Below, one piece after another: positions 1-8,428 of a stretch of DNA of 64,000 nt. Where the stretch lies: contig NZ_JAMFLI010000001.1 of the NCBI RefSeq assembly GCF_023502145.1, forward strand, positions 434,001 to 498,000, read 5' to 3'. Under the pieces are notes generated by a model. That model had not been told where the DNA came from. It did no database searches and saw only the letters and a list, made by a program, of their open reading frames with translations. Position numbers and translations under genes: made by a program. Source of the stretch: Craterilacuibacter sp. RT1T (lineage in GTDB: Bacteria; Pseudomonadota; Gammaproteobacteria; Burkholderiales; Chromobacteriaceae). How positions within the stretch are numbered: the first letter of the stretch is position 1; every line of letters starts with the position of its first letter.

Positions 1-1
1 G

Positions 2-655
2 ACCATTACCTTCGAAGAAATGATCGAGCTGGCCAGTCTGGGCTCCAAGGTATTGCAGATCCGTTCGGTGGAATTCGCCGGCAAGTACAAGGTAAGGCTG
101 CGCGTGCTCTCCAGTTTCGAGGAAGAGGGCGAGGGTACGCTGATTACGTTTGAGGAAGATGAAAGCATGGAACAGGCCGTTGTAGCGGGTATCGCATTTG
201 ATCGCAATGAAGCGCGTATCAACGTTAAGGGTGTGCCGGATCGTCCGGGTATCGCCTACCAGATTCTGGGGCCGGTGGCGGACGCCAATATCGAAGTGGA
301 CATGATCATCCAGAATGTGGGCGACCATGGCGCAACCGACTTCTCGTTTACCGTGCCGCGTGGCGAGTACAACAAGGCGCTGTCCATCCTGCGCGATGTG
401 CAGACCCATATCGGCGCGGCTCGCGTCGAGGGTGACGACAAGGTCGCAAAGATCTCCATCGTTGGCGTCGGCATGCGTTCGCATTGCGGTATTGCCTCGA
501 CCATGTTCCGCACGCTGGCGGAAGAGGGGATCAATATCCAGCTGATCTCGACTTCCGAAATCAAGGTGTCGGTTCTGGTTGATGAAAAGTACCTAGAACT
601 GGCTGTTCGTGTATTACATAAGGCTTTTGGCCTCAATCAGAAAATTTCTGCTTGA
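2..655 (+). CDS. lysC: Aspartate kinase, C-terminal part (5' end outside window)
   Basis: This is the C-terminal half of aspartate kinase, which phosphorylates aspartate in the first step of lysine, threonine and methionine synthesis. The reading frame is open from base 2, so the start codon and catalytic kinase domain lie upstream. The visible part holds the tandem regulatory ACT domains, with segments such as GVPDRPGIAYQILGPVADA and VGVGMRSHCGIASTMFRTLA that normally bind feedback inhibitors. It ends with TGA, followed directly by the promoter of a tRNA operon. The family assignment is firm; the inhibitor specificity is not visible. Confidence 0.95.
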   Translation, partial: TITFEEMIELASLGSKVLQIRSVEFAGKYKVRLRVLSSFEEEGEGTLITFEEDESMEQAVVAGIAFDRNEARINVKGVPDRPGIAYQILGPVADANIEVDMIIQNVGDHGATDFSFTVPRGEYNKALSILRDVQTHIGAARVEGDDKVAKISIVGVGMRSHCGIASTMFRTLAEEGINIQLISTSEIKVSVLVDEKYLELAVRVLHKAFGLNQKISA

Positions 656-661
656 TAACGC

Positions 662-690
662 TTGACAGCAAAGCGGTCGTTCATTAATAT
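662..690 (+). promoter_or_regulatory. Sigma70 promoter of the Ser-Arg-Glu tRNA operon
   Basis: A consensus -35 box TTGACA (662-667) and a -10 box TAATAT (685-690) are separated by exactly 17 bases. Transcription should begin around 697, just ahead of tRNA-Ser. A near-perfect promoter is what is expected for a stable RNA operon. Confidence 0.8.
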
Positions 691-705
691 GGCGACTCGC
701 TTGAC

Positions 706-798
706 GGAGAAATGGCCGAGTGGTCGAAGGCACACCCCTGCTAAGGGTGCATACGGGCAAAACCTGTATCGAGGGTTCGAATCCCTCTTTCTCCGCCA
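706..798 (+). tRNA. tRNA-Ser (anticodon GCT)
   Basis: The acceptor stem pairs GGAGAAA (706-712) with TTTCTCC (788-794), followed by G and an encoded CCA. The long variable arm is typical of a serine tRNA, and the anticodon loop carries GCT. Confidence 0.96.
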
Positions 799-804
799 GC
801 TACT

Positions 805-881
805 GCACCCGTAGCTCAGTTGGATAGAGTATTTGGCTACGAACCAAAGGGTCGGGCGTTCGAATCGCTCCGGGTGCACCA
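805..881 (+). tRNA. tRNA-Arg (anticodon ACG)
   Basis: This 77-base cloverleaf has an acceptor stem GCACCCG/CGGGTGC, a TTCGAAT T-loop and an encoded CCA. The anticodon is ACG, whose A is normally deaminated to inosine by TadA. It lies six bases after tRNA-Ser. Confidence 0.96.
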
Positions 882-883
882 AA

Positions 884-958
884 GTCCCTATAGTTTAGCG
901 GTTAGAACACTGCCCTTTCACGGCGGCGGCCGGGGTTCGATTCCCCGTGGGGACGCCA
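884..958 (+). tRNA. tRNA-Glu (anticodon TTC)
   Basis: The cloverleaf runs from GTCCCTA (884) to TGGGGAC plus G and an encoded CCA, with anticodon TTC in the loop CTTTCAC. It is the last gene of the tRNA operon and lies two bases after tRNA-Arg. Confidence 0.95.
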
Positions 959-966
959 GAATAAAC

Positions 967-1002
967 AAAAAAGCTGCTTTCCATCCGAAAGCAGCTTTTT
1001 TG
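967..1002 (+). terminator. Rho-independent terminator of the tRNA operon
   Basis: An inverted repeat AAAGCTGCTTT / AAAGCAGCTTT is followed by a run of T. The upstream A-run makes it potentially bidirectional. Confidence 0.85.
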
Positions 1003-1242
1003 TCGTCTGCAGCTTCGCTTTCATGATCAGGCTGTGCGTTGCCGGCTTGCTATCCGGCAGCCATACCGCTATGGCCTCTTGTTGCCGCCGCTCACCCTTT
1101 TTCAATTTAATTTTCAATTCACCCTTCTGGCCACAAAGTATCTAGTGATTACCGGGTTTTTCTTATTTTGTTTTCCGTTATGGTATTTGAGCACCGTGCG
1201 TCTAAGCTTGTCTGATAAGACACCGGATCTAGGGACAGGGGT

Positions 1243-2178
1243 ATGACGTATAGCATTCATCTTTCCGGCGTACAGGAAGTGACACCATGGCTGGAGTTTG
1301 GCCGGGTGGCGCTGGTGTGCGAAGGGGGCGGGCAGCGCGGTATCTTTACCGCCGGCGTGCTGGATGCTTTTCTGGCCGAAGGCTTTTTTCCCTTTCACCT
1401 GATGATAGGCACTTCGGCCGGCGCTCAGAATCTGTCGGCCTATGCCAGTGGCCAGTTGGGCTATTCACGCCATGTGATCAGCCGTTACAGTACACGCAAA
1501 GAGTTCTACAACCCGCTGCGCTTTATGCGTGGTGGCCATCTGATCGATCTGGATTGGTTTATGGATGTGACGATGCGCGAGTGTCCGCTGGATATGGCGC
1601 GGGCAGCGCTGCGTCTGGCTGGTCGCGAATTCTATATGTGTGCCAGCCGCAGCGACACGCTGGACACCGCATACCTGCAGTTTGCACATCATGGCTGGCT
1701 GGCTTCGCTTAAGGCATCCAGTGCCATTCCTGTCTTGTACCGTGGTGGGGTGAATCTGGGCGGGGTGTGTTATTGGGACGGCGGGGTGAGCGATGCGTTA
1801 CCAGTCAAGGCCGCGCATGATCTGGGCTGTGATTTGATTGTGGTGGTGCGTACCTTGCCGGCGGGTCATGTCGAGTCTCCTCCACGACCGATAGTGCATT
1901 TGCCGCAAGGTAGTCGCCTGCGGGCTGCCGCCGAGGTGGTTAACCGGCACAAGGTGGCCTATCGCGAGGCGCAGGCCTTTATCGATTCGCCGCCCAAGGG
2001 CGTGAAAGTGCTGGAGCTTGCGCCTGCGCAGGCGCTGAAGAGCCGTGCGCTGGGTAGCTCGGCGGCCGCTCTGGAGCAGGATTACGCTAACGGGCATGTA
2101 TGTGGCCGCCAGTTCATGGCGCGTTTTGCCTGGCGCTTGCGTCCGCGTGCCGGAAGTGGTTTGCTGATCAGCGCCTAG
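1243..2178 (+). CDS. Patatin-like phospholipase, YjjU family
   Basis: This 311-residue protein belongs to the patatin-like serine lipases, which use a Ser-Asp dyad. The oxyanion-hole loop EGGGQRG lies near residues 27-33, the nucleophile is Ser58 in GTSAG, and the second dyad member is Asp179 in WDGG. No signal peptide is evident, so it probably acts in the cytoplasm or at the inner membrane face. The start is preceded by an AGGGACAGGGG purine stretch. It stands alone on the plus strand and overlaps the convergent DUF456 gene by four bases. The substrate is unknown, and the YjjU label is by overall resemblance. Confidence 0.88.
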   Translation: MTYSIHLSGVQEVTPWLEFGRVALVCEGGGQRGIFTAGVLDAFLAEGFFPFHLMIGTSAGAQNLSAYASGQLGYSRHVISRYSTRKEFYNPLRFMRGGHLIDLDWFMDVTMRECPLDMARAALRLAGREFYMCASRSDTLDTAYLQFAHHGWLASLKASSAIPVLYRGGVNLGGVCYWDGGVSDALPVKAAHDLGCDLIVVVRTLPAGHVESPPRPIVHLPQGSRLRAAAEVVNRHKVAYREAQAFIDSPPKGVKVLELAPAQALKSRALGSSAAALEQDYANGHVCGRQFMARFAWRLRPRAGSGLLISA

Positions 2179-2663
2179 CCTAGCAACAAGGCGCTGGCAA
2201 AAATCAGCAGCATGGCCAGTGCACAGCCTACTTTCGCTACCGTACCCAGCAACAGGCCAATAAAGGTCGCCACGCTTGCCTTGCCGGCCTGCAGCATATC
2301 GCGTCTGGCTAAGTACTCCCCGATGGCCGCGCCCAGCAAGGGGCCGATAATCAGTCCGGCAATTCCGAGCAATAGTCCGAATACGCTGCCCCAGAATGCA
2401 CCCCAGAGCGCCTGACGGCTGGCACCACCGGCTTTGGCCCCCAGCACGCCGGCAATAAAGTCAGCAAACATGCCAAGCAGTGTCAGCATGCCTAGCAGAC
2501 CCAGGCTAAAGGCACCGATATGCTGGAAGTCGCTAAGCCAGGCCGTCAGCAGCATGCCGGCAAACATCAGCGGCAGGCCGGGCAGTGCCGGCAGAATGAC
2601 GCCGGCCAAGCCAATCAGGATCAGCAGGCCGGCAGCCAGATGGCCGAGAAGGATCGTGTCCAA
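2175..2663 (-). CDS. DUF456-family membrane protein
   Basis: This 162-residue, very hydrophobic protein has about four or five membrane segments. It contains the small-residue motif PALPGLPLMFAG near residue 25 and the glycine-rich GLIIGPLLGAAIGEYLA, both typical of DUF456. It lies 17 bases downstream of ppk on the same strand, so it could be co-transcribed with it. The family has no established function. Confidence 0.85.
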   Translation of the reverse strand: MDTILLGHLAAGLLILIGLAGVILPALPGLPLMFAGMLLTAWLSDFQHIGAFSLGLLGMLTLLGMFADFIAGVLGAKAGGASRQALWGAFWGSVFGLLLGIAGLIIGPLLGAAIGEYLARRDMLQAGKASVATFIGLLLGTVAKVGCALAMLLIFASALLLG

Positions 2664-2680
2664 GTTTGGTATCCGGGTGG

Positions 2681-4744
2681 TCAGATTTGTCGGGTGTAAT
2701 CGGCAAGCAAGGTCTGTTGCACGCTATGGACCTTGCCGCGTGCTGTTTTTTTGCGGTAGCTGCCATCGGCCTGCATTTCCCAGGCATTGAAATTGTCGAC
2801 AAGATTCATGCGCAAGGCCTCTTTGATCACGCGACGCTTCAGCGCAGGGTCGAGAATGGGCACGCAGGACTCGATGCGGCGGAAGAAATTGCGTCCCATC
2901 CAGTCGGCGCTGGCGATATAGAGGTTTTCTGCCTTGTCGTTGTAAAAGTAGAACACGCGCGGGTGCTCGAGGAAGCGCCCGACAATGGAGCGCACGCTGA
3001 TATTGTCCGACAGGCCGGGCACGCCGGGGCGCAGCGCGCATACGCCGCGGATGATGAGCTGAATCTTGACGCCGGCCTGGCTGGCGCGATACAGCGCATG
3101 AATGACCTGCGGCTCCAGTAGTGCATTCATCTTGGCGATGATGCGCGCCGGCCGTCCGGCTTTGGCGTGCTCGGTTTCGGTGGCAATGGCCTGCATGACC
3201 ATGCTGTGCAGGGTAAACGGGCTTTGCAGCAAGAGTTTGAGCTTGCTGGCGCGGCCAAGACCGGTGAGCTGGACGAAAATATCGTTGACGTCGCTGGCGA
3301 CGTCTTCGTTGCAGGTCATCAGGCCGAAGTCGGTATACATGCGTGCAGTACGCGGGTGGTAGTTGCCGGTGCCCAGATGGACGTAGCGCTTGAGCGCGCC
3401 GTCCTCGCGTCTGACCACCATCAGCATCTTGGCGTGCACCTTGTAGCCGAATACGCCATACACCACGTGGGCGCCGGCATCTTCCAGCCGGCTTGCCCAG
3501 CCAATATTGGCTTCTTCATCAAAACGTGCCATCAGCTCGACCACAACCGTCACCTGTTTGCCGCTGCGTGCGGCAGCAATCAGCGAGTCCATCAGCACAG
3601 AGTCAGTGCCGGTGCGGTAGACCGTCATCTTGATGGCGACTACCTGCGGGTCGAAGGCGGCCAGATTGAGCATGTCGATGACAGGCTGGAAGCTCTGGTA
3701 GGGGTGATGCAGCAGGATGTCTTGCTTGCTGATCGCCTCGAACAGATTGGCTTTTTGCTGCAGTACAGGCGGCAGGCTAGGCAGGAAGGGGGTGAACTTC
3801 AAGTCGGGCCGGTCTACGAGGTCGGGCACCTGCATCAGGCGTACCAGATTGACCGGGCCATTAACGCGGTAGACATCTTCACGCTGCAAATTGAACTGGG
3901 TCAGCAGGAAGTCTTCCATATGCCGCGGGCAGGTGTCGGCAATCTCGAGGCGGACCGCCTGGCCGAACTGGCGATGGCGCAGTTCGCCTTGCAAGGCGGT
4001 ACGCAGATTTTTCAGATCCTCTTCTTCCACCGTCAATTCGCTGTTGCGGGTCACGCGGAACTGGTAGCAGCCCTTAACCGTCATGCCCAGAAACAGCTCG
4101 TGCACATGTGCGTGCAGGATGGAGGACAGGAACACGAAGCTGTGCCGATTGCCATCACAGACCTCGGGCGGCAGCTGGATGACGCGCGGCAGGATGCGCG
4201 GCGCCTGCACAATGGCGATGCCGGAGGCGCGGCCAAAGGCATCGCGTCCCTCCAGTTCGACGGCAAAATTCAGGCTCTTATTGAGCACTTTGGGGAAGGG
4301 GTGAGCCGGGTCCAGACCGATAGGCGTCAGGATAGGCATGAGCTCGCGGAAAAAGAACGCTTTAACCCATTCCTGTTGCGCCAAGCTCCATTCGCGCCGG
4401 CGCAGGAACACAATGCCTTCTTCCCTCAGCGCAGGCAGCATGGTGTCGGTCAGTAGCGCGTATTGTTGGGCGACCAGGTCATGGGCGGCGGTGGTGACGT
4501 TGCCTAGCGTGCTGCCGGGTGTGTTGCCGTCGGCCAAAATGCGCCCCGGATTGTGCTGCGCATTATCCTTGAGCCAGGCCACGCGTACTTCAAAAAACTC
4601 GTCCAGATTGGATGACACAATGCACAGGAATTTCAGTCGCTCCAGCAGGGGCAGGCTACTGTCTTCGCCTTGCGCCATCACCCGGCGGTTGAATTCGATC
4701 AGGCCCATCTCGCGATTGAGTAGCAATTCTTGTGCTTGAGTCAT
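2681..4744 (-). CDS. ppk1: Polyphosphate kinase 1
   Basis: This enzyme makes inorganic polyphosphate reversibly from ATP at the membrane, for phosphate storage and stress survival. The frame stays open to 4906, but the ATG at 4744 (MTQAQELLLNREMGLIEF) gives 687 residues, the usual family size, and matches the normal N-terminus. Two phospholipase-D-like histidine motifs are visible: GYKVHAKMLMVVRRE, which holds the phosphorylated histidine, and HLGTGNYHPRTARMYTDFG. No exopolyphosphatase gene is adjacent. Confidence 0.96.
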   Translation of the reverse strand: MTQAQELLLNREMGLIEFNRRVMAQGEDSSLPLLERLKFLCIVSSNLDEFFEVRVAWLKDNAQHNPGRILADGNTPGSTLGNVTTAAHDLVAQQYALLTDTMLPALREEGIVFLRRREWSLAQQEWVKAFFFRELMPILTPIGLDPAHPFPKVLNKSLNFAVELEGRDAFGRASGIAIVQAPRILPRVIQLPPEVCDGNRHSFVFLSSILHAHVHELFLGMTVKGCYQFRVTRNSELTVEEEDLKNLRTALQGELRHRQFGQAVRLEIADTCPRHMEDFLLTQFNLQREDVYRVNGPVNLVRLMQVPDLVDRPDLKFTPFLPSLPPVLQQKANLFEAISKQDILLHHPYQSFQPVIDMLNLAAFDPQVVAIKMTVYRTGTDSVLMDSLIAAARSGKQVTVVVELMARFDEEANIGWASRLEDAGAHVVYGVFGYKVHAKMLMVVRREDGALKRYVHLGTGNYHPRTARMYTDFGLMTCNEDVASDVNDIFVQLTGLGRASKLKLLLQSPFTLHSMVMQAIATETEHAKAGRPARIIAKMNALLEPQVIHALYRASQAGVKIQLIIRGVCALRPGVPGLSDNISVRSIVGRFLEHPRVFYFYNDKAENLYIASADWMGRNFFRRIESCVPILDPALKRRVIKEALRMNLVDNFNAWEMQADGSYRKKTARGKVHSVQQTLLADYTRQI

Positions 4745-4847
4745 TTGATTTTCTTTTGGGTGCGGTGCGCCCTTGCAGGCAAGGGCCGAATTGCCCGCCA
4801 TAAGCCAAGGCTGTGGCGGGCTATCTATTGCCAAACTGGCAGCAGAC

Positions 4848-5117
4848 TCAGACTTGCGGTGTGTAGCCTGCTGGTGCTTCGGCGCCCTGGCCGAAGAAGT
4901 AGGCATCCAGCTGCTGCATCAGATACTGGCGGGCGCGCGCATCCGCCAGACTTAAGCGGTTTTCATTGATCAGCATGGTTTGGTGGCGTATCCAGCCCTG
5001 CCAGGCTTCTTTGGATACGTTTTCATACAGGCGCTTGCCTATTTCACCCGGTAGCGGTGCGAAGTCCATGCCTTCCGCTTCGCGGCCGAGTTTGATGCAG
5101 TTGACCATTCTAGCCAT
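4848..5117 (-). CDS. YggX-type probable Fe(2+)-trafficking / oxidative damage protection protein
   Basis: This 89-residue protein matches YggX, a small protein linked to protection of iron-sulfur clusters and to iron handling. It begins [16 protein letters not shown] with the conserved Cys7 and continues through [18 protein letters not shown] and the conserved [14 protein letters not shown]. It sits between argA and ppk on the same strand, with gaps of about 87 and 103 bases. The family is clear; its biochemical role is still debated. Confidence 0.93.
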   Translation of the reverse strand: MARMVNCIKLGREAEGMDFAPLPGEIGKRLYENVSKEAWQGWIRHQTMLINENRLSLADARARQYLMQQLDAYFFGQGAEAPAGYTPQV

Positions 5118-5204
5118 TGAATTTCCTTGAGTGTTGCAGTGAAGTCGACGCCGCTATTGTGTCACAGCCATGTGCCGGCTTCCAAGCCTGATGCAAGCAG
5201 GGTT

Positions 5205-6512
5205 TTATAATGTTTTGATGAAGACCTTGGAGCGGCGCTCCCCGTTGTAGTGCTGGCGTTTTTCTATCGGCAGCGCCTGCGGGTCGGACTCGATAAAACC
5301 GCGCTCGACAAACCAGTGGGCCGTCCGTGTGGTCAGTACGAACAATGACTGGATGCCGTCTTTTTTGGCCTGGGTTTCCAGCGCTTGCAGCAGCATCTCG
5401 CCATAGCCGGCGGTGCGTTGCTCGGGCGCGACAACCAGACAGGCCAGCTCGGCCATGCCGGTGCCGGCAAACGGGTACAGTGCCACGCAACCGAAGACCT
5501 TGCTGTCGTGCTCCAGCAGGGTGAAACGCTGGATATCCATTTCCAGGTGCTCGCGGCTGCGCCTGACCAGTACGCCCTGTTCTTCCAGTGGCTGGATCAG
5601 CGCCAGCAGGCTGCCGATGTCGTCAATGCTGGCCTGGCGCAGCTGCACCAGGCTCTGGCGCACGATCATGGTGCCGCTACCGAAGTGGGTAAACAATTCG
5701 ACCAGCAAGGCGCCGTCTTCGCTGCCGCTGACGAGGTGGCTGCGGCTGATGCCCTGCTCGGTGGCGCGGATGGCCCACGGCAGACAAACACTGACTTCCG
5801 CGCTGCCTTGCCCTGCATCCAGCAGGGCTTTGGCTTCGGTAATGGTGATTGATGGATGGAGCTGGCCGGTCTTGTCTACCAGACCGCCATCTTCAACCAG
5901 AAAGATCAGTTTTTCCGCCTTAAGCGCAAGTGCGCTCTGATAGGCGATTTCTTCCATGGTCAGGTTGAAGGCTTCCCCGGTGGGCGAATAACCGATGGGG
6001 GAGAGCAGCACCAGTTCGCCTGCCGCAAGGCGCGCGCTAAGCGAGGTGCTGTCTACACGCCGGACTTGTCCTGCGTACTGCATGTCTACCCCGTCGAGCA
6101 CGCCTAAGGGTTGGGCGGTGACATAGTTGCCGCCGGCGACACGCAGGTGGGCGCCATGCATGGGCGAGTTGGGCATGCCCATGGTGAGTTGGGCTTCTAT
6201 ATTGTGGCGGGCCTCGCCTATTGCCGCCTTCACCGCGGTCATGGTGTGGCTGTCGGTAACGCGGCGTGCGCCGTGAAAGCGGCGCGTAATGCCGCGCAAA
6301 GCCAGTTGGGCATCAATCTGTGGGCGTGCACCGTGTACCAGCACAATGCGTACTCCGAGACTGACCAGCAGGTTGAGATCCTGGGCCAGACGGGAAAAAT
6401 GGTTGGCAGCCAGGCATTCGCCGCTGACGGCGATGACAAAGACTTTGCCGCGATAGGCGTGGATATAGGGCGCGGCTTCACGAAAGGCGAGCACGAACTC
6501 GGGCTTCAGCAT
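5205..6512 (-). CDS. argA: N-acetylglutamate synthase (amino-acid N-acetyltransferase)
   Basis: This enzyme acetylates glutamate with acetyl-CoA in the first step of arginine synthesis. The 435-residue protein has an amino-acid-kinase-like N-terminal domain (about 1-285, with LVLVHGARPQIDAQL) that binds the arginine inhibitor. A GNAT acetyltransferase domain (about 290-435) carries the CoA loop region ACLVVAPEQRTAGYGEMLLQ. The length and domain order match the classical ArgA type. Confidence 0.95.
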   Translation of the reverse strand: MLKPEFVLAFREAAPYIHAYRGKVFVIAVSGECLAANHFSRLAQDLNLLVSLGVRIVLVHGARPQIDAQLALRGITRRFHGARRVTDSHTMTAVKAAIGEARHNIEAQLTMGMPNSPMHGAHLRVAGGNYVTAQPLGVLDGVDMQYAGQVRRVDSTSLSARLAAGELVLLSPIGYSPTGEAFNLTMEEIAYQSALALKAEKLIFLVEDGGLVDKTGQLHPSITITEAKALLDAGQGSAEVSVCLPWAIRATEQGISRSHLVSGSEDGALLVELFTHFGSGTMIVRQSLVQLRQASIDDIGSLLALIQPLEEQGVLVRRSREHLEMDIQRFTLLEHDSKVFGCVALYPFAGTGMAELACLVVAPEQRTAGYGEMLLQALETQAKKDGIQSLFVLTTRTAHWFVERGFIESDPQALPIEKRQHYNGERRSKVFIKTL

Positions 6513-6580
6513 GCGGGGAATTCCGTCACAGAACGCGTAAACCCCTTAGGGTAGCAGGAATGCCTTTGTAATGGCAGGTG

Positions 6581-6967
6581 TCAGCGCTCGTGACGCAATT
6601 CTTCCGGCGTATCGTCGTAATCGCCATGCAGGTGATGTTGGTACAGCCGGCTGAAGGCCTGCACGCCCTTGGTGTCGGGCGCCGGTATCGAAAGGTTGGA
6701 GAGCTGCACTTCTTCGCTGAAAACCAGCAGCTTCAGATGCCAGTGTTGTAGCGTATTGTCGTCCAGCAGAATCTGGCAGTCCTGAAGTTGCTGCAGGATA
6801 TGCTGCAAAGTGTGTGTCAGCAGACTGTAACTGACGACCAGACGGTGCATGGGCGGAAGTGGCAGGCTACGAATGCCAATGTCCGCCAGACAGGCGACGG
6901 CCTGTTTGGTGGCCGCCGCATCCTGTAGTTGCAGCGTTCTGCATTTATAAAGTTCGCGTTCACGCAT
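6581..6967 (-). CDS. Hypothetical protein, 128 residues
   Basis: I do not recognise this protein. It is soluble, leucine- and glutamine-rich, and has no signal peptide or membrane segment. A leucine/glutamine-rich stretch (LLTHTLQHILQQLQDCQILL) is probably helical, and the C-terminus is acidic then basic. It begins with an ATG just 31 bases after the end of ctpA on the same strand, so it is likely the last gene of the gpmI-envC-ctpA operon. Codon use resembles its neighbours. Confidence 0.7.
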   Translation of the reverse strand: MRERELYKCRTLQLQDAAATKQAVACLADIGIRSLPLPPMHRLVVSYSLLTHTLQHILQQLQDCQILLDDNTLQHWHLKLLVFSEEVQLSNLSIPAPDTKGVQAFSRLYQHHLHGDYDDTPEELRHER

Positions 6968-6998
6968 CGCCCCACCTCCGGGGCGATGGTGCGCCCCC

Positions 6999-8414
6999 TT
7001 ATTTTTGCGCCTGCTTCTGCATCAATATCTGCTGAACTTTGAGAATGTTCAAGGCTTGCGATAGCTGGAAGTCTGCTGCGGCCTTGCCATCCTTTCCGTC
7101 TTTGCCTTGTGGCTTGGCTTCGCTCGGGGTGTCCGGCTTGGTTTTGTCTGCCGGCTTTTCCTGCGGCTTGTCCTTGCCGTTCTTCTGATCCGGGTTTTCC
7201 AGATGGCGCTCTAAATCCGCTTCGCGGATGCGGAAGGATGCGGCGGCGCCATTGACGGTCGACTCTTCCACCTCCACGTCCGGCGTGATGCCTTTAGCCT
7301 GAATCGAGCGACCATTCGGTGTGAAGTAGCGGGCCGTGGTGAGCTTGATGCCGCCCTCGCTGCCTAGTGGCAGAACGGATTGCACCGAGCCTTTGCCGAA
7401 AGTCTGGGTGCCAACGATGATGGCGCGTTTGTGATCCTGCAGGGCACCGGCTACGATTTCGGAGGCCGAAGCACTGCCGCCATTGACCAGTACCACCAGC
7501 GGTACTTTCTTGACTTCGGCCGGCAGGCCGGCCAGATAGTCGCGATCGCCACGCGCCAGATAGTTTTCCGGGGTGGCGGACAGGCGCATTTTTGCGTCTT
7601 CGCTACGGCCTTCGGTATACACCACTAGCGTGTTTTTCGGCAGGAAGGCGGCCGATACACCGACCGCACCATTGAGCAGGCCACCCGGGTCATCGCGCAG
7701 ATCCAGCACCACGCCCTTCAGCGGGGTCTTGTTTTCCTTGTACAGCTGGGTCAGGGCTTGTGCCAGGTTTTCTGCCGAGTGCTCCTGGAACTGGGCTACG
7801 CGGACATAGCCGTAGTCCGGCTCCAGCAGGCGAGATTTGACGCTCTTGGTCTTGATGATGGCGCGGGTCAGCGTCAGTACGACAGGCTTGCCTTCATTTT
7901 TGCGTGCAATGGTCAGCGTGACTTTGCTGCCGGGTTTGCCGCGCATTTTTTTGACCGCATCGGTGAGTGACAGGCCGCGCACCGGTGTGTCGTCGATCTT
8001 GACGATCAGGTCGCCACTCTTGACGCCGGCTTGTTGTGCCGGGGTGTCTTCGATCGGGGCAATAACCTTGACTAGCCCGTCTTCTGCGCCGATTTCTATG
8101 CCCAGTCCACCGAATTCACCCTGCGTGCCTTCGCGCAGTTCCTTGAATTCATCGGCGTTCATATAGTCGGAGTGCGGATCAAGGCCGGTGAGCATGCCGC
8201 GGATAGCGTCATTGATCAGTTTTTTGTCTTCGACCGGCTCGACATAGTCCTGTTTGATGCGGCCGAATACTTCGGCGAAGGTTCTGAGCTCGTTCAGTGG
8301 CAGCGGCGAGCCGATATCCTTGTCGGCGCTGGCCGTCAGGCTGACGGTCAAGAGGGCGCCAGCCAGTGCACTGGCGCCGATCAGGGCAATTTTGCGGAAA
8401 GGTGGGGTCATCAT
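6999..8414 (-). CDS. ctpA: Carboxy-terminal processing protease, S41 family
   Basis: This periplasmic serine protease trims C-termini of envelope proteins. The 471-residue precursor begins with a signal sequence (IALIGASALAGALLTVSLTASA) and has a PDZ domain around residues 90-180. The S41 core contains the catalytic Ser in NGGSASASEIVAGAL and Lys in QTFGKGSVQSV. A lysine/proline-rich low-complexity stretch precedes the C-terminal helix. It lies 14 bases downstream of envC, the order common in betaproteobacteria. Confidence 0.95.
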   Translation of the reverse strand: MMTPPFRKIALIGASALAGALLTVSLTASADKDIGSPLPLNELRTFAEVFGRIKQDYVEPVEDKKLINDAIRGMLTGLDPHSDYMNADEFKELREGTQGEFGGLGIEIGAEDGLVKVIAPIEDTPAQQAGVKSGDLIVKIDDTPVRGLSLTDAVKKMRGKPGSKVTLTIARKNEGKPVVLTLTRAIIKTKSVKSRLLEPDYGYVRVAQFQEHSAENLAQALTQLYKENKTPLKGVVLDLRDDPGGLLNGAVGVSAAFLPKNTLVVYTEGRSEDAKMRLSATPENYLARGDRDYLAGLPAEVKKVPLVVLVNGGSASASEIVAGALQDHKRAIIVGTQTFGKGSVQSVLPLGSEGGIKLTTARYFTPNGRSIQAKGITPDVEVEESTVNGAAASFRIREADLERHLENPDQKNGKDKPQEKPADKTKPDTPSEAKPQGKDGKDGKAAADFQLSQALNILKVQQILMQKQAQK

Positions 8415-8428
8415 AATGGGTATCTTTG

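Noticed and set aside
3167-4456. Long open frame (429 codons) on the plus strand
   Set aside because: It is the antisense shadow of polyphosphate kinase; composition is histidine/glutamine-rich nonsense with no domain and no ribosome site.
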